24,356 nt of DNA from Candidatus Zixiibacteriota bacterium (lineage in GTDB: Bacteria; Zixibacteria; MSB-5A5; SM23-73-2). The translations under genes were made by a program, and so were the position numbers. This document shows, piece after piece, positions 17,935 to 24,268 of the stretch (its first letter is position 1; the number at the start of each line of letters is the position of its first letter). Where the stretch lies: positions 1 through 24,356 of the forward strand of contig JAUWYR010000039.1 in NCBI GenBank assembly GCA_030615745.1, written 5' to 3'. The notes beneath the pieces are model-generated. The model did no database searches, was not told where the DNA came from, and saw nothing but the letters and a program-made list of their open reading frames with translations.

Positions 17935-17978
17935 TCTCTTGAACCATACGGAGATGTCATCAAGACTCTTCGAACTTC
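17935..17978. repeat. Non-coding copy of the TCTTGA/CATACG repeat family
   Basis: Here TCTCTTGAACCATACGGAGATG is followed by TCATCAAGACTCTTCGAACTTCGCATAC. All the modules of the coding copies are present in scrambled or diverged form. Confidence 0.5.
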
Positions 17979-18009
17979 GCATACTCCAATGTTAAATTCT
18001 AAAAAGCTT

Positions 18010-18061
18010 GTAGGCACGAATTTATTCGTGCATTCTTTGCACAGATGAAATCTGTGCCTAC
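18010..18061. repeat. GTAG...CTAC double-hairpin element
   Basis: GTAGG and CCTAC enclose two hairpins, CACGAAT/ATTCGTG and CACAGAT/ATCTGTG, joined by CATTCTTTG. On the minus strand its first bases, GTAGG, supply the TAG stop codon of the toroid gene at 18058-18060. Confidence 0.8.
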
Positions 18062-19044
18062 AATTTCAATCTCCCCGCTGTTTTCAACACATACAAAGCA
18101 TCCACTGTTACGAATTCGTTCATATGTCTCTTACTGGTCCCGCCCCAATCAACAAGTGAGCGCCCGGTAGCTTTCTTTTCTGTAACTCGATAATACTTCT
18201 TTTCCGCAGGAAACCCACCGTCGGGCAGGCGCTTCGATTCCAAAAGGTCCAGAGCATCACAGCAGCGTTTATCAGAGATAAAACCTGCCTCTGCCATGAC
18301 CTTTAAACCGAAAAGCATATCATAATGCCAAAAACAAGGATAATGAAATCTTACAAAGTCATCCGATATGATTTTCCCATCTTTTTGCCTCTTGAACATT
18401 TTTCGCTTGAGGAAAATCTCCGATGCTTTTTCTGCAGTTTTTTTTGCTTCCCTGTTACCGGTTAGCTTTCCATAAAGGGCTAATGCACGAAGTGGAATAA
18501 GGCTTTCATGAAATGACGAATTTATCGCTTTGGGGTTTTTGTCACAATTCCACCCACCATCGGGCCACTGCCATTTTATAAGACGACGTGCAAGCTCATC
18601 AGTTCGGGAATCTGCCAAGCCGAGAGTAAGTAGATAGTAAAGCGCATTCCCCTCCTGTGAAGCACATCTTCTCACCCTGCCCTCGATCAATCTTATGCTC
18701 TTTTCATGCTTTTTTGAGAAAAGCCACTGGTAAACCTGCGCCCTTAATGGAATGAGTGATTCATCACCTGGGGGATAACCGATCTCTTGATGCATACGCA
18801 TATCCGCAAGACATGCCAGAACCCAGTGACCACCATACCATTTGGCATAGGGATGAAGTGGTATTTTACCATCCTCCCCTCTTTCAGAAAGAAGCAATTT
18901 TACTCTCTGAGACGATTTTATCTTCTGTTGAAGTTTTTTAATCTCAATCGATTCTTTTTCTTTGCATAAAACATTCACCAAAACTTTGAATCTTACAGAT
19001 GGCTCATCTGATTTGAGTAGCCTGTCAATTATACTGTCCATCAT
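18058..19044 (-). CDS. Alpha/alpha-toroid (prenyltransferase/squalene-cyclase-like) protein of unknown function
   Basis: The 328-residue product has the repeated toroid signature: WQWPDGGWNCDKNPKAINSSFHESLIPLRAL near the middle and RLPDGGFPAEKKYYR near the end, each a Gly-rich turn between helices, as in squalene cyclase/prenyltransferase repeats. No DxDD-type catalytic motif is evident, so no reaction can be assigned. I chose the ATG at 19044, five bases after AGGAG, over the ATG at 19059. Residues near 85 read LADMRMHQEIGYPPGDES; removing an 18-base repeat (18784-18801) gives the smooth LADIGYPPGDES. The stop codon lies inside a double-hairpin element. An IS remnant lies directly upstream. 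Confidence 0.75.
   Translation of the reverse strand: MMDSIIDRLLKSDEPSVRFKVLVNVLCKEKESIEIKKLQQKIKSSQRVKLLLSERGEDGKIPLHPYAKWYGGHWVLACLADMRMHQEIGYPPGDESLIPLRAQVYQWLFSKKHEKSIRLIEGRVRRCASQEGNALYYLLTLGLADSRTDELARRLIKWQWPDGGWNCDKNPKAINSSFHESLIPLRALALYGKLTGNREAKKTAEKASEIFLKRKMFKRQKDGKIISDDFVRFHYPCFWHYDMLFGLKVMAEAGFISDKRCCDALDLLESKRLPDGGFPAEKKYYRVTEKKATGRSLVDWGGTSKRHMNEFVTVDALYVLKTAGRLKL
18784..18801 (-). repeat. Short in-frame copy of the palindromic repeat inside the toroid gene
   Basis: The 18 bases read ATGCGTATGCATCAAGAG on the minus strand, lying between the GAT and ATC codons of LAD-IGYPP. The same TCTCTTGATGCATACGCA string (plus) occurs in the porin copy. Confidence 0.7.
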
Positions 19045-19062
19045 CTCATCTCCTGTCATATA

Positions 19063-19330
19063 TTATCTTTCGCCTTCTATGAATGAGTGAATGGCTGGAA
19101 GCAACGGATCATCACCCTTGATCTCCTTAGGATCAATTACGGTAAAATAGGTCTGTTCTGGGTTATATTCACGATATTTTACATTCATGGATACCTCACC
19201 TCCTCAAGATATTAACTCTGTTCAAATCATCTGAATAATATATCTTCTTGAAGAAGAAAAGACAACTATTTATGATGTGTTTACAAAACCATAAATCGAT
19301 CTTTAGAGGGTTTTTCGACGAACTCCCCTG
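19063..19330 (-). mobile_element. Remnant of an insertion-sequence left end with truncated transposase start
   Basis: On the minus strand an end-like segment (GGGGAGTTCGTCGAAAAACCC, near 19327-19308) is followed by a leader, GGAGGTGAGG, and an ATG at 19188 opening a 41-codon frame to TAA at 19063. It begins MNVKYREYNPEQTYF and continues to LLPAIHSFIEGER. The (F/Y)REYxPEQ opening resembles the N terminus of IS1182-type transposases, which continue for 400 residues or more; here the rest is missing. The frame stops 18 bases before the toroid gene start. Family assignment is from memory of sequence style only. Confidence 0.45.
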
Positions 19331-19371
19331 TTAGGTTATCATATTTCCACTATTCAATTTATGTTAAGTAG

Positions 19372-20551
19372 TTAAAGAAATTTTTTGAAGTAAACTTCCA
19401 TTCTATCAAAAGCTTTATTTATTATCTCTTCTGGAACACAGAATGATAACCTTAAATGCCCCTCCCCAGTGGGTCCAAAATCTACGCCAGGTGTCGTCGA
19501 AATCCTTGCTTCCTTTAAAAGCTTTTCACAAAACACTTTTGAATTTTCACCCTCTTTCAATAATATTTTAGGAAACATAAGATAAGAACCACCAGGCTTC
19601 TGGTATTCAAAAACATAATCAAAGTTATCCAACCGTTCGCACAAAAGATTCCGAGCTGACAGATACTTGTTTCTAAATTCTTCAACACAATCCTGTGGTC
19701 CTTTTAAAGCGGCAAGGCCTGCATATTGAGAGACCACGGGAGCGCAAATCGAAAATGGAATATGGGCTTTGTTAATCTGAGGAATCAACTCTTCTGTGGC
19801 ATGTAGATAGCCAATCCTCCAGCCGGTCATGGCGTATGTCTTGGTAAATGTAAAACAACTAACCACATTCTTTTGCACCTCTGGAATCGAGGCAATGCTG
19901 AAATGTTTATGCTCATCATAGGTAAAGTATTCATAAGCTTCATCTGTGATAACCATCAAATTATGCTCCAATGCAACCTCAGCTAACTGACGAAGTTGAT
20001 CCTCGCTGAAAACTGTACCAGTAGGATTGCTTGGTGAACAATATATAATAGCTTTTGTCTTTGGAGTTATGGCTTTCTTAATTTTTTCAATATCCAAAAT
20101 AAATCCCTCTTTTTCAATGGTCGGAACAAGAATCGGCTTTGCCGAAGCAAAAACAACTTGATTTATATGGGTAGAATATGTTGGGGAGGGCAGAATCACC
20201 TCGTCACCCACATCTATCAGAGCCATTACCGCCGTCATTAATCCTTCAATCGCACCGGCGGTTACGAGGATTTGAGAAGGGTTGGCATTTATTTGGTTGT
20301 CTCTTCTAAGTTTTTTGACAATCTCTTGTCGCAATTCCAATAGTCCCGGGCTCTCAGAATAAACCATCTACAAGTCCATCCTTGATGGAGGAAATTGCAG
20401 CTTTTCTGATATGCTCAGGAGCATTAGAAGTTGGTTTTGCCCAGGATAGGAACGCAACATCTTCTATTTCTTTTGATAATCTCGTCATCTCATGGATTGC
20501 AGATTTTGGCATCTGCATAACTCTATCAGATACTTTTTGTTTATTATTCAT
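19372..20551 (-). pseudogene. PLP-dependent class I/II aminotransferase broken by a frameshift
   Basis: The N-terminal 64 codons (from ATG 20551: VMQMPKSAIHEMTRL, LSWAKPTSNAPEHIRKA) end at TGA 20354-20356, and the rest continues in another frame from about 20367. Dropping one T in GATGGTTTATTC restores VDGYSESPGLLELRQEI, the normal join. The large part has all the hallmarks of a fold-type I aminotransferase: YCSPSNPTGTVF, TDEAYEYF, FTFTKTYAMTGWRIGY with the PLP lysine, and LRLSFCVPEE with the carboxylate-binding Arg. Substrate cannot be told. A single-base insertion, natural or from sequencing, is the simplest explanation; GAGG precedes the start codon. Confidence 0.85.
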
Positions 20552-20610
20552 TTTACATCCTCTTTATTAGTATTCACTTTCTTTTAACATCACAAAATCT
20601 CAAGGATTAA

Positions 20611-20725
20611 CTAACAATACTGATTTTACTGTTGGTGTGAACACCAACAGAGAACAAGAGGAATTTTCCAGTTAGCTAACAATACTGACTTTTCTTTTTT
20701 GTGTAAAACACAACAGAGAACAAAG
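20611..20725. repeat. Two ~48-base direct repeats, each with an internal inverted repeat
   Basis: Copies at 20611-20657 and 20676-20724 share CTAACAATACTGA at the left and ACAGAGAACAA at the right. Each has a different central palindrome: GTTGGTGT/ACACCAAC in the first and TTGTGT/ACACAA in the second. The stems vary while the flanks are conserved. Confidence 0.7.
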
Positions 20726-20726
20726 G

Positions 20727-20750
20727 CGGGGTAAGGTACCCCGCCATAAC
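20727..20750. repeat. 24-base palindromic direct repeat, copy 1
   Basis: CGGGGTA and TACCCCG form a stem, followed by CCATAAC. The same 24 bases recur exactly at 21168-21191, so the pair brackets the zinc-finger gene. Confidence 0.8.
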
Positions 20751-20831
20751 TTGTATTGCAGTATAATATACCCCGACACAACTTCTCAATAACTATTTAC
20801 TCTTTCTTTTTAAAAAACAGGGGAAACTTTT

Positions 20832-21089
20832 TCAAAGGGAATATACCTGCATACAGATTTCTCCATCTGCTTTTCGCCTCCGACGGACGGTTACCTCAAT
20901 TGTTTTCAAGACATTGGCTGCGAAGTAGCGGGTGCCACATTCCTTGCACACGCCTACTGGGACGTTTTTGATAAGAACATATCTTTTACCAACTTTGAGC
21001 GGGAGATCGATTATCTTTTCAACTATGGGTCCATCACAGTATTCGCAACGCTCACTCCTCCAAAATCCCATTTTACTTTCTTTTTTCAT
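20832..21089 (-). CDS. YgiT-type zinc-finger protein (antitoxin-like)
   Basis: The 85-residue product has two CxxC pairs, CEYC near residue 14 and CKEC near 50, in the frame of YgiT/MqsA N-terminal zinc-finger proteins (IIDLPLKVGKRYVLIKNVPVGVCKECGTRYF). Such proteins are usually antitoxin-side partners in two-gene modules. The C-terminal part keeps KTIEVTVRRRRKADG but no MqsA-like HTH domain. GGAGG lies just before the ATG at 21089. That ATG overlaps the stop of an upstream frame (ATGA), of which only ~19 codons remain, so the gene appears orphaned. In-frame sequence upstream to 21188 is probably not translated. Confidence 0.75.
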   Translation of the reverse strand: MKKESKMGFWRSERCEYCDGPIVEKIIDLPLKVGKRYVLIKNVPVGVCKECGTRYFAANVLKTIEVTVRRRRKADGEICMQVYSL

Positions 21090-21145
21090 CTCCTCCTTTG
21101 TCCGAATAAGTCTGTTGGGTCGAGGACATCTTTCAGAGTAAATCT
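21086..21145 (-). pseudogene. 3' remnant of the gene that once preceded the zinc-finger gene
   Basis: A short frame reads RFTLKDVLDPTDLFGQRRR and stops at TGA overlapping the zinc-finger ATG as ATGA. Its protein-like composition and the coupling suggest the C-terminus of a lost partner, possibly the toxin. It is closed upstream by TAA, just before the palindrome at 21168-21191. Confidence 0.4.
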
Positions 21146-21167
21146 TTACCTTCAACTTTTTATTTGT

Positions 21168-21191
21168 CGGGGTAAGGTACCCCGCCATAAC
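21168..21191. repeat. 24-base palindromic direct repeat, copy 2
   Basis: Identical to 20727-20750. It lies directly after the stop codon of the chimeric pseudogene and before the zinc-finger module. Confidence 0.8.
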
Positions 21192-21978
21192 CTAAATCAC
21201 CCCCATCTTTTTCCCCGCCCTTTGAAAAACCTCCAAAACCCTGTCCATCTGCTCATCGGTGTGGGTTGCGGTATAGCTTGTTCTCAAAAGCTGAGAGCCT
21301 GGTGAAACTGCTGGAGAAATTATCGGATTGGTGAATATTCCTTCATCGAAAAGTATCCTCCAGAACACAAAGCACTTCATGTCATCACCAACATATATTG
21401 GAATTATCGGAGTCTGAGTTTTTCCGATGTTAAATCCTATCTTCTTGAATTCCTTTTGCATCCTCTTTGTTATCTCCCATAACCTTTTTCTTCTTTCAGG
21501 CTCCTCGATTTTCTCGATTTCAAGCTTAATCTTCGCTAGGTCTTGAATAACCGGAGGCCTAAACCAGTAGTCTATATTAAAGAAGTTGGGAATTTCAGGT
21601 CTGGACGGATTGAAATAAATGAAATTTATCAACTCATTAGCTGTCTTTGTCAATCGCCGAGGCTCTATAGGCGTGGTTTTGACCCTCGCAAGAAGTAATG
21701 CAAGTGGATTCAGATCAATCCCTGCAGAATTTCTGCTGTTCAACATTGATTCCACCAGAACTATTCCTGATCCGCAATAAGGATCTACTACGTTATTGCT
21801 TTTCCTGCTATGCTTCAGTATAAATCGATTAGCAATCTGAGGTATCATCATAGCAGGGTAAGGAAGGATACCGTGCACCGAGTACTTTAGTGTCTTCCTC
21901 TCGGAAATCCCAAGAGAAATCTTCTCTCTTTTTTTCTAAACTTTGAGCAACATTTTCTCGGCTTAATTTGCGACCCAT
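21192..21978 (-). pseudogene. Chimera of a DNA methylase 5' part and an alpha-oxoamine synthase 3' part
   Basis: Translation could start at ATG 21978 (GAGG seven bases upstream): MGRKLSRENVAQSLEKKRED, then FSWDFREEDTKVL. A one-base excess (CTCGGTGCAC for CTC-GTG-CAC, near 21880) shifts the frame; the rest reads HGILPYPAMMIPQIA and VVDPYCGSGIVLVES, an exocyclic-amino DNA methylase with SAM motif, but its later SPPY catalytic motif is absent. From about residue 120 of the downstream frame (near 21510) the text changes to PERRKRLWEITKRMQKEF, KTQTPIIPIYVGDDMK, NPIISPAVSPG, LLRTSYTATHTDEQMDRVL: the C-terminal end of an alpha-oxoamine synthase (KBL/BioF/serine palmitoyltransferase type). Neither half keeps a complete active site. 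Confidence 0.8.
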
Positions 21979-22255
21979 ATACATTCCTCAAAATCACTTA
22001 ATATTTGCATCGCGAAACTTAAAAATCCCTATCGTTCTACTCAAGTTTAGTTAACAAACTTCAAAGTATCAAGCATTTTTATTATCTGGGAATTTTACCC
22101 TATTACATCTTGAGACCTTAAGTAAATTTGTGCCATATTCAAGTCGAAATAAGCCGAAAAACCTATTTTCGTTTTGGTTTGGATGATTTCGATTTATTTT
22201 GTTTAAGTTCTTGTTGCTTAGAGGGTTGCTTTTTGTGGGCTTTGGATATAAAAAG

Positions 22256-22330
22256 CGTCCCCAACCGGATTTGAACCGGTGCTGCCGCCGTGAAAGGGCG
22301 GTGTCCTAGGCCGGGCTAGACGATGGGGAC
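22256..22330 (-). tRNA. tRNA-Glu (anticodon TTC)
   Basis: A full cloverleaf on the minus strand: acceptor GTCCCCA/TGGGGAC, anticodon arm CCGCC-CTTTCAC-GGCGG with anticodon TTC, and T-arm CCGGTTCAAATCCGG. The 3' CCA is not encoded; a run of five Ts follows closely and may help end transcription. It is downstream of the tRNA-Arg gene and probably in the same transcript. Confidence 0.95.
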
Positions 22331-22335
22331 GTGTT

Positions 22336-22419
22336 CGGTTCACGGTATACAGCTTACAGTAAACAGCTTTCCCTTTACTTTTCTGTTTTCTGTGAACTGT
22401 TTACTGTCAACCGTCAACG
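22336..22419. repeat. Inverted heptamer arrays between the two tRNA genes
   Basis: Left arm (plus): CGGTTCA, CGGTATA, CAGCTTA, CAGTAAA, CAGCTTT. Right arm (minus): CGGTTGA, CAGTAAA, CAGTTCA, CAGAAAA. Both arms are tandem heptamers of the form C(A/G)GNNNN and are largely complementary, so the spacer could fold into one long imperfect hairpin. The last right-arm unit reaches into the tRNA-Arg 3' end. Confidence 0.8.
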
Positions 22420-22491
22420 CGCCTAGAGGGACTCGAACCCCCAACTCTCGGATCCGAAGTCCGATGCTCTATCCAATTGAGCTATAGGCGC
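22418..22491 (-). tRNA. tRNA-Arg (anticodon TCG)
   Basis: Minus-strand cloverleaf: acceptor GCGCCTA/TAGGCGC, D-arm AGCTCAATTGGATAGAGC, anticodon arm TCGGA-CTTCGGA-TCCGA with anticodon TCG (reads CGA), and T-arm GGGGGTTCGAGTCCCTC. CCA is not encoded. A strong promoter lies just upstream. Confidence 0.95.
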
Positions 22492-22505
22492 TTTTTTACC
22501 TCAAC

Positions 22506-22534
22506 AATATAATCCTTATCCAAGTCCTTGTCAA
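22506..22534 (-). promoter_or_regulatory. Promoter of the tRNA-Arg/tRNA-Glu unit
   Basis: On the minus strand a perfect TTGACA (22534-22529) and TATATT (22511-22506) are spaced by exactly 17 bases. Transcription would start about eight bases before the tRNA-Arg 5' end. Confidence 0.75.
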
Positions 22535-22808
22535 CTTGTATTTATTTGCGTAGTATCAAGAGATACGAAAATCCCGAAATTTTTTTGGATTTTCATCTCT
22601 TAAAATCTTTACTGATTAACTCCAATGGTTTCTTTATAATTGTCGGACAATAACTACATAACTTTGAATTTAAGCCTTATTATCAATTGCTCAAAGCTTT
22701 TAAATACTTAGACTTTAACCTGTTGTGAAAGAAAACTAAACATATCCGAAGAATTCATAGAAAAAACTTTTTAAAGATAGTGCCTTTCCAACAAAATAAA
22801 CCTACTAC

Positions 22809-22868
22809 GTAGGGGAGACCCTCGTGGTCTCCCGCTTTTTGTTGGGAGGGGACAAGCCCCTCCCCTAC
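22809..22868. repeat. GTAG...CTAC double-hairpin element
   Basis: GTAG and CTAC enclose GGGAGACC/GGTCTCCC and GGGAGGGG/CCCCTCCC, joined by about ten bases (GCTTTTTGTT). The architecture is that of 13819-13879 and 18010-18061 with different stem sequences. CCTAC directly upstream (22801-22805) forms a further small palindrome with its GTAGG end. Confidence 0.8.
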
Positions 22869-22956
22869 TGAATAACTTGCATTATTTAATTGGAACAGCA
22901 CTGGGGTAATTTTTTGAAAAATTAAAGATCAATAAAAACTAAAAACTCTGTTTTAC

Positions 22957-22985
22957 TTGACCTGAAAGCTTTGATTTTGTAAATT
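22957..22985 (+). promoter_or_regulatory. Possible promoter of the ccm genes
   Basis: TTGACC (22957-22962) and TAAATT (22980-22985) are 17 bases apart. The predicted start is within a few bases of the ccmA ATG at 22994, which has no clear ribosome site, so the message could be leaderless. Confidence 0.35.
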
Positions 22986-22993
22986 GATGGTAA

Positions 22994-23611
22994 ATGATTT
23001 CTCTACAGGTAAACAATTTAACCAAATATTTCGACCAAAGAAAAGTTTTCAAGGACTTGAGTTTCATAGTAGAGGATAATAGTTGCCTGGTGGTGATTGG
23101 TAAAAACGGCTCCGGGAAAACCACACTTTTAAAAATCTTAGCCGGGCTATATTCTCCAAATGAAGGGGAGATAAAATATAATCTTGGTGGCAAAACCATA
23201 AAAAAAGATCAGACAAAGAAGTTTTTGAGCCTGGTTGCTCCTGATCTGAATTTGTATGATGAGTTAACAGCTCTGGAAAATCTTAAGTTCCTCTCGAAAA
23301 TTCAAAGCCTGAGTTTTGGAGAAGACGACCTTTTAAAAAAAATTCATGACGCAGGATTAAAGAGCAGGGAAAACGATCTGGTTGGCTCATTTTCCTCGGG
23401 GATGAAGCAGAAACTTAAAATTGTTTTTGCCCTTTTGAACCAGCCCAAGTTTTTGCTTTTAGATGAGCCAAGCTCAAATTTAGACGAAGATGGTATAGCA
23501 TATCTGGAAAGGAGAATCTCTGAGCAGAAAAAAAGAGGTATTTTAATCTTAGCCACAAATAATAAAAAAGAGACTGAATATGGAGAGAAAATTCTTTCCC
23601 TTGATAATTGA
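22994..23611 (+). CDS. ccmA: Heme exporter ATP-binding subunit CcmA
   Basis: This 205-residue ABC ATPase has Walker A GKNGSGKTT (36-44), a signature FSSGMKQKL, and Walker B FLLLDEPSSNLD. Its small size, the ccmB gene that overlaps it and the ccmC-like start after that identify it as CcmA of the system I cytochrome c maturation pathway. With CcmB it powers release of holo-CcmE from the CcmC heme complex at the inner membrane. Taken alone it could be any small ABC ATPase; the assignment rests on context. No good ribosome site is visible before the ATG. Confidence 0.88.
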   Translation: MISLQVNNLTKYFDQRKVFKDLSFIVEDNSCLVVIGKNGSGKTTLLKILAGLYSPNEGEIKYNLGGKTIKKDQTKKFLSLVAPDLNLYDELTALENLKFLSKIQSLSFGEDDLLKKIHDAGLKSRENDLVGSFSSGMKQKLKIVFALLNQPKFLLLDEPSSNLDEDGIAYLERRISEQKKRGILILATNNKKETEYGEKILSLDN

Positions 23612-24263
23612 ACCTTTGACATTGTTTTCAAAGGAGATAAAATCAGAGCTTCGCACCCGCTATGCCTTAAATGCGGTCTTGATGTTCGCAATTGTTACCC
23701 TTACAGTGATAGGCATTAGCGTGGGACAGTATGCTCTTAACTCTAAAATCTTGGCATCTTTGTTCTGGGTTGTTCTGTTTTTCTCCTCTATGTCCGGTTT
23801 AGCAAATGTATTTATAAAAGAGGAGGAAAAAAAGACCTCTGATCTTTTGAAACTGGTGGCAAAGCCATCGACTGTTTTTTTAGGAAAATTTTTTTTCAAT
23901 CTTTTGTTTTTTTTCTTTTTGGAACTTATAATCATTCCTCTTTTCATCTTGCTTTTAGGTCTTGAAATACAAAATTTTTTGTTCTTTTTCTCCGTATTGA
24001 TTTTAAGCAGTTTAGGATTGGTGAGTGCCACAACCATTATAGGTGCGATAGTCTCTAAAGCCCAGGTGAAATCTGCATTATTTCCAGTTTTGTCTTTTCC
24101 AATTCTCCTACCTCTTTTGATCACTGCGATAGACGGAACATACCTCTCGATCCAGAAAATCGGGTTATCCTATAATGCAGATAATTTAAAGTTTCTTTTC
24201 TCCTATTTTATGGTCATGCTGGTTTTATCATTTTTGCTTTTTGAATTTATCTGGAAGGAGTAA
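23580..24263 (+). CDS. ccmB: Heme exporter membrane subunit CcmB
   Basis: The 227-residue protein has about six hydrophobic segments and the CcmB opening SKEIKSELRTRYALNAVLMFAIVTL. Also typical are FWVVLFFSSMSGLANVFIKEEEKKTSDLL, and SALFPVLSFPILLPLLITAI. It is the permease partner of CcmA. The ATG at 23580 overlaps ccmA by 32 bases; TTG codons downstream (for example 23613) would avoid the overlap but have no ribosome site, so the true start is uncertain. The ccmC-like gene begins six bases after its stop. Confidence 0.88.
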   Translation: MERKFFPLIIEPLTLFSKEIKSELRTRYALNAVLMFAIVTLTVIGISVGQYALNSKILASLFWVVLFFSSMSGLANVFIKEEEKKTSDLLKLVAKPSTVFLGKFFFNLLFFFFLELIIIPLFILLLGLEIQNFLFFFSVLILSSLGLVSATTIIGAIVSKAQVKSALFPVLSFPILLPLLITAIDGTYLSIQKIGLSYNADNLKFLFSYFMVMLVLSFLLFEFIWKE

Positions 24264-24268
24264 AACTT

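Larger units (their letters stand above)
17635..18057. other. Gene-free spacer rich in palindromes
   Basis: I see no convincing gene. The left part is plain and then AT-rich (17750-17803). A single-hairpin GGTAA...CCCTAC element lies at 17804-17833, a composite repeat at 17841-17894, a non-coding copy of the TCTTGA/CATACG family at 17935-17978, and most of a double-hairpin element from 18010 on. Confidence 0.7.
22535..22993. other. Gene-free spacer with repeats
   Basis: I find no gene. It holds GTATC-AAGA-GATAC at 22553-22566, which has the ATCAAGAGA core of the in-gene repeat family, then plain AT-rich sequence, then the double-hairpin element at 22809-22868 and a possible promoter for ccmA. 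Confidence 0.7.

Noticed and set aside
20611-20725. Possible CRISPR array
   Set aside because: Only two copies, with internal palindromes that differ, and no constant spacing or cas genes.
23660-24124. Minus-strand frame of 154 codons opposite ccmB
   Set aside because: Antisense to a recognised membrane protein; Lys/Asn-rich text is the complement of Phe/Leu codons.
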